Shown: positions 26,990 through 35,968 of the stretch, piece after piece
Numbering within the stretch: the stretch's first letter is position 1
Layout: each line of letters begins with the position of its first letter
NCBI RefSeq assembly: GCF_001258055.1
Contig: NZ_CVRM01000037.1
Coordinates: forward strand, 1 to 64,000
DNA: 64,000 nt
Source of the DNA: Phaeobacter italicus
GTDB lineage: Bacteria > Pseudomonadota > Alphaproteobacteria > Rhodobacterales > Rhodobacteraceae
Direction: 5' to 3'
Notes under the pieces: generated by a model
Databases searched by the model: none
The model's input: the letters and a program-made list of their open reading frames with translations, nothing else
What the model was told of the DNA's origin: nothing
Position numbers and translations under genes: made by a program

Positions 26990-27802
26990 TCACTTATCTT
27001 GGTACATAGAGAGAGCGAATTTCAGCGCATCACCTTCCAAATTCATTTTGAATGGTCCCTGAATGTACTTCACTCCAAAGTTTGCAATCTTCTCGCCCTT
27101 TGGATTCTTCCAGAACTTTGGTCGGAGCTCTCTCATATAGCGAAACTCTGGATAACCAAAATTGGAGTGAAGCTTTGAAACGGATTGATACAAGCTAAAC
27201 GCAGTCAAATCTGCCAAAGAAAGTAAGATTTCATCTTTCTTTGCCTGCGCCCTTATTCGATGTGGAGCTATTCTTGACAGGTAACGCGCTCGATCATCGT
27301 GCGGTGTATTCTGCATAGTTCCGATAAGGTTCCTTAGCTTATTGTAATCATGCTTCTTCTCTTCAAAAACAATTTCCACCTGATCCGGACCGATACCAGC
27401 ATGAGACATGAAGTGGCCCAATCGCTCTAACAAGTATGCCGCACATTTGTTGTAGTAAGCCTCTGTATCCTTCAAGTCGGCTATTTGTTTCGTGTAACCG
27501 CCAAGCGTTTCCTTCTTAGAGACAAGCCCAAAAAGCAGAACACGCATACTCTGAACCTTTCTACAGAAGTAGGCAGTCTTCAGATGAACGAGATCTGTGC
27601 TGTGAAGCTGCTTGACCCCAATTTCACTCTTAAACGTGGTCAAAGCTTGTCTCATTTCGTCTTGAAACTTCACAGGTACAAGACAGGCTCCAAACACGAG
27701 AAATGGGTCAGATCCACGCACACGTTCTTCAGTTCGAAACTTTTTTACGTCCTGATCTCCACTCTCGTCCACGTAGAGCACATACTTGGTAGATATATTC
27801 AT
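26990..27802 (-). CDS. DUF3800-domain protein
   Basis: A 270-residue protein with the DUF3800 N-terminal motif YVDESGD (residues 10-16) and the later acidic stretch LLSLADLTAFSLYQ. Family members are widespread in mobile and defence-associated DNA and have been suggested to carry an RNase H-like fold. No activity is established to my knowledge. The gene is visibly AT-rich relative to its neighbours, stands alone, and is bracketed by two same-orientation copies of the structured repeat (26867 and 27941). That suggests acquired cargo. Confidence 0.8.
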   Translation of the reverse strand: MNISTKYVLYVDESGDQDVKKFRTEERVRGSDPFLVFGACLVPVKFQDEMRQALTTFKSEIGVKQLHSTDLVHLKTAYFCRKVQSMRVLLFGLVSKKETLGGYTKQIADLKDTEAYYNKCAAYLLERLGHFMSHAGIGPDQVEIVFEEKKHDYNKLRNLIGTMQNTPHDDRARYLSRIAPHRIRAQAKKDEILLSLADLTAFSLYQSVSKLHSNFGYPEFRYMRELRPKFWKNPKGEKIANFGVKYIQGPFKMNLEGDALKFALSMYQDK

Positions 27803-27940
27803 TTCACATAATAAACAGGCAGTTGCTCACCAGACCGTACAATAGCCCTTTCCTGTGTCCAGAAAAATTTCACTTATTTGGTGTATCAACGCAATCAAAC
27901 GCACCTATCGCTGTAACCGGCCGACTCCAGGAACTGAAGT

Positions 27941-28017
27941 GCAGCGCCTGACCCTGGGCGAGTGCATAGCGCCCGCCCGTGGGGGCGGATCGGGCGCTGC
28001 CCGGTCTGGCGACCGGG
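27941..28017 (+). repeat. Structured intergenic repeat, copy B
   Basis: GCAGCGCCTGACCCTGGG at 27941, the central GC-rich hairpin, CGGGCGCTGCCC at 27991 and the terminal hairpin CCCGGTC-TGGC-GACCGGG ending at 28017. It matches copy A with scattered substitutions, including compensating changes in the inner stem region. It lies on the other side of the DUF3800 gene, 140 bases from its start. Confidence 0.85.
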
Positions 28018-28044
28018 CGGGAGATTGGCGATCTCTGGAAACAG

Positions 28045-28070
28045 AAAACGGGGCCGTGGCCCCGTTTTGT
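28045..28070. terminator. Bidirectional terminator-like hairpin
   Basis: AAAACGGGGCC-GT-GGCCCCGTTTT, a perfect 11-bp stem (28045-28068) with A/T ends. It sits between copy B of the repeat and lepA. Confidence 0.8.
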
Positions 28071-28196
28071 ATGCGTTTGAAGGTGTCGCTTCGTCACTGC
28101 GTCATTGCCGGGGTGCGGGCACGCAATTGGCTTTGCCAACCGCTTTCGCCCGCGCGCCCTCGAAAATGGTCAGCCGGGCTCCGCCCCTTCGCGCCT

Positions 28197-28219
28197 GAAA
28201 CGCTCCCCCGGAGCGTTTC
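28197..28219 (-). terminator. Hairpin just downstream of lepA
   Basis: Perfect 10-bp stem GAAACGCTCC/GGAGCGTTTC with a three-base loop, 12 bases after the lepA stop. There is no T-run, so it may protect the 3' end and not terminate by itself. Confidence 0.4.
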
Positions 28220-28230
28220 CTGGACGGTGC

Positions 28231-30045
28231 TCAGCTGTCCATTTTGAGGGCGGAAATAAACGCCTCTTGCGGGATGTCGACCTTGCCGAACTGGCGCATC
28301 TTCTTCTTACCGGCCTTCTGCTTGTCCAAGAGTTTGCGCTTACGTGTGGCGTCGCCGCCGTAGCATTTGGCGGTCACGTCCTTGCGCAGGGCAGACAGGG
28401 TTTCGCGGGCGATCACCTTGCCGCCGATGGCGGCCTGGATCGGGATCTTGAACATGTGGCGCGGGATCAGGTCCTTGAGCTTTTCGCACATGGCGCGGCC
28501 GCGCATTTCGGCACGGTCACGGTGCACCATCATCGACAGCGCATCCACCGGCTCGTCGTTCACCAGCACCGACATCTTGACCAGATTGTCCTCGCGGTAG
28601 CCGGTCATCTGATAGTCGAAGGAAGCATAGCCCTTGGTCACCGATTTCAGACGGTCGTAGAAGTCAAACACCACCTCATTGAGCGGCAGGTCATAAACCA
28701 CCATCGCGCGGGAGCCGGCGTAGGTCAGATCCTCCTGAATGCCGCGACGGTCCTGGCAGAGCTTCAGCACATCGCCAAGGTATTCATCGGGCACCAGGAT
28801 GGTGGCCTTGATGCGCGGCTCTTCGATGTGGTCGACCTTGGACATGTCGGGCATGTCGGCGGGGTTGTGCAGCTCGATCATCTCGCCCTCGATGCCTTCC
28901 TTGCCCTTCATGTAGACATGATAGACCACGGAGGGCGCGGTGGTGATGAGTTCGATGTTGTATTCCCGTTCGATCCGGTCGCGGATCACCTCAAGGTGCA
29001 AAAGCCCGAGGAAGCCACAGCGGAAGCCAAAGCCAAGCGCGGCAGAGGTTTCCATCTCGTAGCTGAAAGAGGCGTCGTTGAGCGCCAGTTTGTCGATGGC
29101 GTCACGCAGGTCTTCGAATTCGGCGCTGTCGACCGGGAAGAGGCCACAGAACACCACGGGCTGTGCAGGCTTATAGCCGGGCAGCGCCAGCTCGGTGCCG
29201 TTGCGGTCATTGGTGATGGTGTCACCGACGCGGGTGTCGCGGACCTGTTTGATCGACGCGGTGAGAAAGCCGATTTCACCCGGCCCCAGCACATCCACCG
29301 CCTGCATCGCGGGGCGGAACACGCCGATGCGGTCAACGTGGTGCAGGGTGCCGTTCGACATGAACTTGACGCGCATGCCCTTTTTCAGGGTGCCATCCAT
29401 GATGCGGACCAGAACGATCACGCCGAGATAGGCATCATACCAGCTGTCCACCAGCATCGCCTTGAGCGGTGCATCGCGGTCGCCACTGGGCGCGGGCAGC
29501 TTGTGCACGATCGCCTCGAGCGTCTCGCGGATGCCCTGCCCTGTCTTGGCCGAAACCTGAATGGCATCGGTTGCGTCGATGCCGATCACATCCTCGATCT
29601 GTTCTGCCACCCGGTCACAATCGGATGCGGGCAGGTCGATCTTGTTCAGAACCGGGACGATCTCGTGATCCGCGTCAATCGCCTGATAGACGTTGGCGAG
29701 GGTCTGCGCCTCTACCCCTTGGGTGCTGTCCACCACCAAGAGCGAGCCTTCGACCGCGCGCATGGAGCGGGAGACCTCATAGGCAAAGTCGACGTGACCG
29801 GGGGTGTCGATCAGGTTGAGCACATAGGTTTCACCGTTCTCGGCCTTATAGTCGATGCGGACGGTGTTGGCCTTGATGGTGATGCCGCGCTCGCGCTCGA
29901 TATCCATGCTGTCGAGCAGCTGCTCCTTCATATCGCGGTCCTCGACCGTTCCGGTCTCTTGGATGAGCCGGTCAGCGAGGGTGGATTTGCCATGGTCGAT
30001 ATGCGCGACGATGGAGAAATTGCGGATTTTGTCGAGCTCTGTCAT
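28231..30045 (-). CDS. lepA: Elongation factor 4 (LepA)
   Basis: Ribosomal GTPase of 604 residues that acts on the elongating or initiating ribosome. G1 is AHIDHGKST, the switch I region is [16 protein letters not shown]3 is DTPGHVDF, and G4 is NKIDLP. The LepA-specific C-terminal domain ends [37 protein letters not shown]. Length and start are normal. It is alone on its strand. Confidence 0.98.
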   Translation of the reverse strand: MTELDKIRNFSIVAHIDHGKSTLADRLIQETGTVEDRDMKEQLLDSMDIERERGITIKANTVRIDYKAENGETYVLNLIDTPGHVDFAYEVSRSMRAVEGSLLVVDSTQGVEAQTLANVYQAIDADHEIVPVLNKIDLPASDCDRVAEQIEDVIGIDATDAIQVSAKTGQGIRETLEAIVHKLPAPSGDRDAPLKAMLVDSWYDAYLGVIVLVRIMDGTLKKGMRVKFMSNGTLHHVDRIGVFRPAMQAVDVLGPGEIGFLTASIKQVRDTRVGDTITNDRNGTELALPGYKPAQPVVFCGLFPVDSAEFEDLRDAIDKLALNDASFSYEMETSAALGFGFRCGFLGLLHLEVIRDRIEREYNIELITTAPSVVYHVYMKGKEGIEGEMIELHNPADMPDMSKVDHIEEPRIKATILVPDEYLGDVLKLCQDRRGIQEDLTYAGSRAMVVYDLPLNEVVFDFYDRLKSVTKGYASFDYQMTGYREDNLVKMSVLVNDEPVDALSMMVHRDRAEMRGRAMCEKLKDLIPRHMFKIPIQAAIGGKVIARETLSALRKDVTAKCYGGDATRKRKLLDKQKAGKKKMRQFGKVDIPQEAFISALKMDS

Positions 30046-30331
30046 GCAGGGGGATATGATTTGGTTTTAGGGTTTGGTCAAGATGGCACGTACATCCTTC
30101 AACCACCTTATGCACACGGCCCGGAGCGGCATATCGCCTGCCACTGTCTGGCGGCCATTTGCCCCGCCCCCAAGGGGCGAATTGCGCAGCCTGCCCCGCA
30201 CCACAGCCTGACCCAGAAGCCCGCCGCGCGCGCCATCGCTGCAAGGCTGGCCAAAATGCGCTATAGTGGCGGTGTTCCATGATTTCAGTGCCGTTGTGAC
30301 GAGGGACGCGCAATTCAGGAGGACCACCGAC

Positions 30332-30514
30332 ATGGATGCCATCAAAACCGCAGAATATGCACGTGCGCTCTATTCGGCGCATGGGGATCGGGCCGAGGCG
30401 GAAGTGGCTCAGAAGATGAGGATTTGTCAGGAAAGCGGCAAAACCGCAGAGGCGGAGGATTGGAAATCCGTGCGCCAGATGATCCGCTCCCTGCGCGGGC
30501 CGAACCAGTCCTGA
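30332..30514 (+). CDS. Small conserved protein
   Basis: A 60-residue charged protein (MDAIKTAEYARALYSAHGDR...) predicted all-helical, ending MIRSLRGPNQS. It belongs to a small family I recognise from Rhodobacterales, with no assigned role. The ATG at 30332 follows an AGGAGG site, which rules out the longer upstream start at 30266. Confidence 0.75.
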   Translation: MDAIKTAEYARALYSAHGDRAEAEVAQKMRICQESGKTAEAEDWKSVRQMIRSLRGPNQS

Positions 30515-30769
30515 TTGCCCTCCAGCAGGGTGTCGACAAAGCGACCTCCCCGGGCCCCGTCTGGCGTCGCAGCGGCGTGGAGCGGGCCTGGGGGTTCTGC
30601 CCAGCTGGGCCTGCCAAAGCGCCAATATACCGGAAAAGTGGCAGGTTTCCGCTGAAGCTCAACCCTTCGTTTACCTTGATTGAAACTGACCTGCGCTTGC
30701 GCCATAGTCCTGGCAGCAGCGGGCCAGAAGACCCGCCTTGATCTGAGCATTTGCAGGGTTCTAGGGACA

Positions 30770-31087
30770 ATGAAGATGAAGTTTTTCGTGACTGCCACGC
30801 TATGCGCCACGCTGGTGACTGGTGTTCTGCCCGCGCCTGTCGGGGCTGGCGCCATTGAAAAGGCCTGCCGTCAGTCGGATCGCTCGGCTGCGAATCCTTC
30901 GCTGTGCCGCTGCATTCAGAGCGTCGCAAACGCGAGCCTGAACCGGGCAGAGCGCAAGACCGTGTCGAAATGGTTCAAGGACCCGCATCAGGCGCAAGTG
31001 GTGCGCCAGTCGGATCGCCGCTCGGACGAGCGGCTGTGGGCGCGCTACAAGGCTTTTGGCGAAAACGCGACCCGCATCTGCGGCTGA
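30770..31087 (+). CDS. Small exported cysteine-containing protein
   Basis: A 105-residue protein with a signal peptide (MKMKFFVTATLCATLVTGVLPAPVGAGA) and a mature helical domain with four cysteines (KACRQSD, SLCRCIQS, TRICG) that could form two disulfides in the periplasm. I recall the family from roseobacters, sometimes under the unproven label arginine transporter. No transporter feature is present. A terminator follows. Confidence 0.75.
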   Translation: MKMKFFVTATLCATLVTGVLPAPVGAGAIEKACRQSDRSAANPSLCRCIQSVANASLNRAERKTVSKWFKDPHQAQVVRQSDRRSDERLWARYKAFGENATRICG

Positions 31088-31412
31088 ACAGCGAACGATC
31101 CAGCGATCGCTGCGACAGACCGATTGGTTTCTTGCATCCGAAAGGCGCGGCCACAGGGCCTGCGCCTTTTGTTTTGGCAGCTGCGCGTCGTGGGGCTGTT
31201 TTTTTGCCCATTTTTTCGTTGCCCATATGCGGTGCGCGCGGCCGTCAGATCAGACAGATCCGCGCATTTTCCCGATCTGGTCTTGCACCGGTGGCGATAT
31301 TGGCTTTGATAACAGCCAGATCACGCGGGAGGCGATCTTCTGTGTGCTGTCGCGATGATGTTTGCCGCCGACAGGCCCCGACCTGTCGTGGTTCCGATGC
31401 AGGAGCGCATAA
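31088..31412. other. Intergenic region before a LysR gene
   Basis: A 325-base gap. It contains the terminator at 31141-31175 and then the leader of the LysR gene. No gene was seen. Confidence 0.6.
31141..31175 (+). terminator. Terminator after the exported-protein gene
   Basis: AAAGGCGC-GGCC-ACA-GGCC-T-GCGCCTTTT, followed by GTTTT. The stem has one bulged base. Confidence 0.8.
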
Positions 31413-32378
31413 ATGCTGATGAAAGGCGTCACGCTGCGCGGGCTTGAAGTGTTTGAAGCTCTGGCCAAAACCGGATCTGTTGCCCAGACCGCGTCGTTGA
31501 CCGGGCTCAGCCAGCCTGCGGTCAGCCAGCAATTGCGCAATCTCGAAAGCGCGCTGGGGGCGGAACTGGTGAACCACGGGCGCAGACCGATGGTGCTGAC
31601 GCCGGTGGGGCGCAATTTTCTGGCCCGCACCGAAGCGGTTCTGGCAGAGCTGCGGCTGGCACAAAGCGAGTTGAGCGTTGTTGATCTCAACCACCTGTCA
31701 ACGCTGTCGATCGGGCTGATTGACGATTTCGACAATGACCTGACACCGCGCCTTGTGACCACGCTGGCGGAGAGCCTGGTGAACTGTCGGTTCAAGATGA
31801 TCACCGCCTCCAGCCACGACATTCTGGAAGCACTGGATGCGCGCGATCTGCACATTGCGGTGACTGCCACCACCGGTGCGCTGCGCGAAGGCGTGACGGA
31901 ATATCCGCTGGTGCAGGATCCCTTTATGCTGGTGGCGCCCAAGGGCCTGCTGCTGAAGCCTGAGGCAGAGATGGATATCCTGCAGTCCCTTCCCTTTCTG
32001 CGCTACGACAGCAGCCAGCTGATTTCGCAGCAGATTGAGGCACATCTGGCCCGCCAGAAGCTGCTGTTTGAGGAACGGTTCGAGATCGGCTCTCATCAGG
32101 CGCTGATGGCGTTGGTGGCGCGACGGATCGGTTGGGCCATCACCACCCCGCTCGGCTATATGCGCGCGGTGCGCTTTCACGAGGATCTGGAAGCCTTCCC
32201 GTTGCCCTTTGGCGCGTTTTCGCGGCGGATCTCGCTGTTTTCCAGTTCGGACTGGGCCGACCGCGTGCCACGGGATGTGGCGCAGACCATGCGGCGCCTG
32301 GTGCAGGGACATGTGATCGACCCCGCCGTGCAGCAACTGCCGTGGCTGGCTGGCGATCTGAAGGTGCTGGAGGACTGA
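31413..32378 (+). CDS. LysR-family regulator
   Basis: A 321-residue LysR regulator. The DNA-binding domain is TLRGLEVFEALAKTGSVAQTASLTGLSQPAVSQQLRNLESALG, followed by a complete effector-binding domain. An AGGAG sits eight bases before the ATG at 31413; the ATG at 31419 is possible. It converges on the phosphatase gene, and no divergent partner is close, so the target cannot be guessed. Confidence 0.9.
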   Translation: MLMKGVTLRGLEVFEALAKTGSVAQTASLTGLSQPAVSQQLRNLESALGAELVNHGRRPMVLTPVGRNFLARTEAVLAELRLAQSELSVVDLNHLSTLSIGLIDDFDNDLTPRLVTTLAESLVNCRFKMITASSHDILEALDARDLHIAVTATTGALREGVTEYPLVQDPFMLVAPKGLLLKPEAEMDILQSLPFLRYDSSQLISQQIEAHLARQKLLFEERFEIGSHQALMALVARRIGWAITTPLGYMRAVRFHEDLEAFPLPFGAFSRRISLFSSSDWADRVPRDVAQTMRRLVQGHVIDPAVQQLPWLAGDLKVLED

Positions 32379-32427
32379 GCCGACAGGCCCGTGCCGTCCT
32401 GCCCTGCTCTGCACATTCAACTCACGA

Positions 32428-32868
32428 TCAACGCAGGCTGTTCGCAAGCCCCTGCGCTGCCGCCTCGATGAGATCAAGGCAGCCGTCGAAATCGCGGGTA
32501 TAATAGGGGTCAGGCACGTGATCCGCACCAGAGCCAGCCGCGAAATCAGTAAACAGCCTGACGGGTGTCTCTGCCCCTGCCGGTCGCTGTGCCTCGATAT
32601 CCTGAAGGTTGTCGCCGTCCATCGCGACAATCAGATCAAAGCGGCCGAAATCGGCAGGTTTGAACTGGCGTGCGCGCAGATCTGACAGATTGATGCCCCG
32701 TGCTCCCGCTGCGGCCTGCATGGGTCCATAGGGTGGCGAGCCGACATGGTAGCCGGCGGTGCCTGCGCTGTCGGTCTCAACCTCGGGGCAAAGCGTGCGG
32801 AACACACCTTCGGCAGCGGGAGAGCGGCAGATATTGCCAAGACAGACGAACAGGATGCGCTGAGCCAT
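32428..32868 (-). CDS. Low-molecular-weight protein-tyrosine phosphatase
   Basis: A 146-residue cysteine phosphatase. The P-loop VCLGNICRSP contains the nucleophile C9 and R15 (CX5R), and the general acid D120 is in VPDPYY. In other bacteria such enzymes often reset tyrosine kinases of polysaccharide export. No kinase is in this window, although a capsule export operon lies about 17 kb away. Confidence 0.94.
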   Translation of the reverse strand: MAQRILFVCLGNICRSPAAEGVFRTLCPEVETDSAGTAGYHVGSPPYGPMQAAAGARGINLSDLRARQFKPADFGRFDLIVAMDGDNLQDIEAQRPAGAETPVRLFTDFAAGSGADHVPDPYYTRDFDGCLDLIEAAAQGLANSLR

Positions 32869-33119
32869 TGGAGCGAGGTCTCTTATCTATTGAGCGATCG
32901 CAACACCGCGCTGCGATCTGGGTGATCCTAGGGGCAGATCAGAGAAGGCAGAAGCAAAATCCGCCGCGTGGCTGGCAGGATTTGGAGTGAAACCGGTGGA
33001 GGCTGGCTTCTGTGTAATACATCGGGACAGAAAGAAAACGGCCTCCCGCCCCTGTGCGCCTGTCTGACCTATGCGGGGTCAAACAGGCGCAAGCGGAAGG
33101 CACGTAAGGGCGCGCGGCC

Positions 33120-33590
33120 TTAGTGCGAGTGTTTCATGGCCCCATGATCCGGTTTGCGTTCCAGATCGACAGGGACTGTCACGCTGATCTCACCGGCGTT
33201 TTCGAACACCAGCGTCAGCGCGACCTCATCGCCATGCGCCAACGGCGCCTTCAGCCCCATGAGCATCACGTGATCACCACCACGCTTCAGCGAATGGCCT
33301 TCGCCCGCCGGAATGGCAAAGCCCTCTTCGACGTGCAGCATCTGCATCACACCGTTATCGCCTGCCTTGTGGGTGTGCAGCTGGGTCAGCTTGGCCGCAT
33401 CACTGCGCACATCAATCAGGCGATCATCAGCGCTGCTGGTGTTTTCGATCACCATGAAGGCTGCGCCGCTCTTTGCGCCCTTGGAGGACACGCGGGCATA
33501 GGCGTCGCTCACCGTGATATCTGCGGCAAAAGCGGCGGTGGACATGGCGATGGCAGCAACAGCCGCCGTGATGGAGGATTTGAAGATCAT
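33120..33590 (-). CDS. PCu(A)C copper chaperone
   Basis: A 156-residue periplasmic copper chaperone. A signal peptide (MIFKSSITAAVAAIAMSTAAFA) is followed by the domain that carries the copper ligands: H72/H74, M84 and the H107-x-M109 pair in GGDHVMLMGL, close to the family motif. The C-terminus HGAMKHSH may add ligands. Relatives deliver Cu(I) to cytochrome oxidase. It lies 57 bases downstream of the DUF2946 gene on the same strand. Confidence 0.92.
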   Translation of the reverse strand: MIFKSSITAAVAAIAMSTAAFAADITVSDAYARVSSKGAKSGAAFMVIENTSSADDRLIDVRSDAAKLTQLHTHKAGDNGVMQMLHVEEGFAIPAGEGHSLKRGGDHVMLMGLKAPLAHGDEVALTLVFENAGEISVTVPVDLERKPDHGAMKHSH

Positions 33591-33647
33591 TGGTCTATCC
33601 TTGGAAAATATCAGTAAATCAGAGGCATCCCGGCAGGATGCGGCGAC

Positions 33648-34001
33648 TTAACCAAGGATGGGCGGCGCGCGCGCCCAGGCCGCCAGACGCAGGGGCTGCG
33701 GGCTGAGCGTGACAGTTGCGATGTCCAGTTGCAGCGCCCGTGGGGCGATCTGCCGGCCAGCGGGCAGCCCCCCCAGCGCGAGATCGGCAACAAAGGTGAA
33801 ACACTCGGGACAGTCGGCAGGCGGGCTGGTCGGCTGGCCGTCGCTGTCGACATAGACCATGGCCGGGCCAGTGCCTGTACAGAGCACCATCTGCCCGGAG
33901 GCATCGCGCATACCCGCCTGCGCACTGATCCCGGTGAGGGACAGCGCCGCCATCAGCAAGATGGTCAGATATGCACGAAGAAACATCATCACAGCCGACA
34001 T
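33648..34001 (-). CDS. DUF2946-family envelope protein
   Basis: A 117-residue protein with an N-terminal hydrophobic segment (MMFLRAYLTILLMAALSLTGISAQA) and the family body MVLCTGTGPAMVYVDSDGQP...DCPECFTFVADLAL. The cysteine pattern (CTG and CPEC) suggests metal or disulfide chemistry. DUF2946 genes often sit beside copper chaperone genes, as here. The start at MSAVMMFLR is preferred; four codons later is possible. Confidence 0.78.
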   Translation of the reverse strand: MSAVMMFLRAYLTILLMAALSLTGISAQAGMRDASGQMVLCTGTGPAMVYVDSDGQPTSPPADCPECFTFVADLALGGLPAGRQIAPRALQLDIATVTLSPQPLRLAAWARAPPILG

Positions 34002-34087
34002 ATGCGCCCCAGCCCGCCCCCCGCAAGACGAAAAAGCGCCGCACGCTGGACCAGGACCACCAGAGTAGCCACAGACAGCCGTCAAAC

Positions 34088-34126
34088 GAAAAACGCCGCG
34101 CATGTCAGCACATGCACGGCGTTTCT
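34088..34126 (-). terminator. Terminator after rpmB
   Basis: On the minus strand AAACGCCGTGCATGT-GCTG-ACATGCGCGGCGTTT, one mismatch, followed by TTCG. It is a long and convincing stem. Confidence 0.82.
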
Positions 34127-34147
34127 AATCCGGTCGGATCGTAAGCC

Positions 34148-34438
34148 TTAGGCGTTTGCCGCCTGTGCCTTTGCGATCTCTTTCTTGACCTTCAGAGCAG
34201 CGGAGGACAGCTCTTCGTCCTTGGCTTTCGCCAGGAAGGCGTCCAGGCCACCGCGGTGGTCAACGGAGCGCAGTGCAGCAGCAGAGATGCGCAGCTTGAC
34301 GCCACGGCCCAGGGTCTCGGACTGCAGGGTCACGTCGTTCAGGTTCGGCAGAAAGCGACGCTTGGTTTTGTTGTTGGCGTGGCTGACATTGTTGCCAGTC
34401 ATCGGGCCTTTTCCGGTCAGTTCGCAACGGCGCGACAT
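34148..34438 (-). CDS. rpmB: Ribosomal protein L28
   Basis: Large-subunit ribosomal protein L28, 96 residues, with the classic start [33 protein letters not shown]. It is slightly longer than the E. coli protein because of an Ala/Lys C-terminal tail, as in other alphaproteobacteria. It has its own terminator. Confidence 0.98.
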   Translation of the reverse strand: MSRRCELTGKGPMTGNNVSHANNKTKRRFLPNLNDVTLQSETLGRGVKLRISAAALRSVDHRGGLDAFLAKAKDEELSSAALKVKKEIAKAQAANA

Positions 34439-34803
34439 GGTTTTATCCTTCGTATCTGGGGCGCCCGCTGATGCAGCATCTGTTCGGGCACCAAATTACA
34501 AGGGGCGCGGCCATTGGCTGCGCCCGAAAACTGGTTGGATGCGTGTAGGAGGAATCGCGCGCAGGGTCAAGCCATATGAAACAGATTTATGTGGCAGCCC
34601 TTGTGGAAACGCGCGCGGGGACAAACACCAAGGTCAATCCACCCGCCCATGCAGCCAAGGTTCGCGCCCTTCTAGCGTGCCACAGCGGCGAAATCCAGCG
34701 CAGAGATACGCTGTGGCGGCTCTTTTTGCCGGGTTCTGATTGGTTGGGCCTGATTGGTCGCACCTGCTTGGTGGGGCCGACGTTACGGCAACCTGCCGTG
34801 GTC
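34439..34803. other. Intergenic region between rpmB and meaB
   Basis: A 365-base gap upstream of rpmB that must hold its promoter. Overlapping open frames are present, but none has a plausible start or motif. Short repeats of TGATTGG near 34737-34757 were seen. Confidence 0.55.
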
Positions 34804-35826
34804 TCAGCCGACGCCAAGGCCCAGCAGCATGTCACGGGCGGCGGCAGCCGGGGTTGCACGCCCCTCTGCCACGTCCTCGGACAGCGTTGCCATCCGTTCC
34901 TGCGCCCAAGGAGTTTCAAGGCGCGAGAGCAGGGCCTGGCGCACGTCTTCGGCAAACCAGTAGCGGGCCTGCTCGCCCCGGCGCCGCTGCCAGTGGCCGT
35001 TTTCGCGCCGCCAGTCCGCAAGGGCCTGCATCTCTGCCCAGGCTTCCGCCAGACCTTCGCGGGCAACGGCCGAGACCATCAACGCCTTCGGAAAGCCCTC
35101 CGGATCCTGCGGCCGCTTGCGCAACAGGCGCAATGCGCCTGCGTAATCGGCGCAGGTGCGGGTCGCGGCGGGCTTCAGATCTCCATCTGCCTTGTTAACA
35201 AGGATGATGTCGGCCATTTCCATGATGCCACGTTTCACGCCCTGCAGTTCATCCCCACCCGCTGGCGCCAAGAGCAACAGGAACAGGTCCGACATCTCGG
35301 CCACCACGGTTTCGGATTGGCCCACACCCACGGTTTCGATCAGCACCACGTCAAAGCCAGCGGCCTCGCACAGCGCCACCGCTTCGCGTGAACGACGGCC
35401 AACACCGCCCAGATGGGTCTGACTTGGCGAGGGGCGGATAAAGGCGTTCTTCTCTCGGCTGAGGTGTTCCATCCTTGTCTTGTCGCCAAGGATCGACCCG
35501 CCTGAGCGGGTGGAACTGGGGTCCACGGCCAAGACCGCCACCTTGAGACCCGCGCCAATCAGCATCATGCCGACGCTTTCGATAAAGGTGGATTTCCCCA
35601 CCCCCGGCGTGCCGGACAGACCGATGCGCAGCGACTGGCGGTTTTCGCGTGCAAGCAGGTCAAGAAGCCGGGTGGTCGCCTCGCGGTGATCGGCGCGGCC
35701 ACTTTCGACCAGCGTGATGGCGCGAGCCAGCGCGCGGCGTTCTCCGTTCAGGATGCGGGCGGCCAGATCGTCGATATCCGGGACTGCGCCACGCCCTGCC
35801 CGTGTGGAATTGCCTGTTGCTGACAT
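34804..35826 (-). CDS. meaB: Methylmalonyl-CoA mutase-associated GTPase MeaB
   Basis: A G3E-family GTPase chaperone that protects and reloads the B12-dependent methylmalonyl-CoA mutase. The 340-residue protein has Walker A GLSGTPGVGKSTFIES, the base-specific NKADGD, and VLAVDPSSTRSGGSILGDKTRM, all typical. The start at MSATGNSTRAG is supported by a GAGAGGGG site. The mutase genes are not in the window. The gene is divergent from hrpB. Confidence 0.95.
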   Translation of the reverse strand: MSATGNSTRAGRGAVPDIDDLAARILNGERRALARAITLVESGRADHREATTRLLDLLARENRQSLRIGLSGTPGVGKSTFIESVGMMLIGAGLKVAVLAVDPSSTRSGGSILGDKTRMEHLSREKNAFIRPSPSQTHLGGVGRRSREAVALCEAAGFDVVLIETVGVGQSETVVAEMSDLFLLLLAPAGGDELQGVKRGIMEMADIILVNKADGDLKPAATRTCADYAGALRLLRKRPQDPEGFPKALMVSAVAREGLAEAWAEMQALADWRRENGHWQRRRGEQARYWFAEDVRQALLSRLETPWAQERMATLSEDVAEGRATPAAAARDMLLGLGVG

Positions 35827-35968
35827 ATTGGCCCCTCTCGCTCCCGTCCGGTGTCGGGCATTGATGGCGCAGCCGGGCGGGCGTTGTCCAGAGAACATCC
35901 GTCGCAGGTCGTCAATGGGCGCGTCGCTCTGCGCTGGACGCTTGGCCTGCCATTGGCGATAAGGCGGC

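Noticed and set aside
28105-30282. Long plus-strand open frame of 725 codons
   Set aside because: It lies antisense to lepA, whose protein has every expected motif. Long antisense frames are common in GC-rich DNA.
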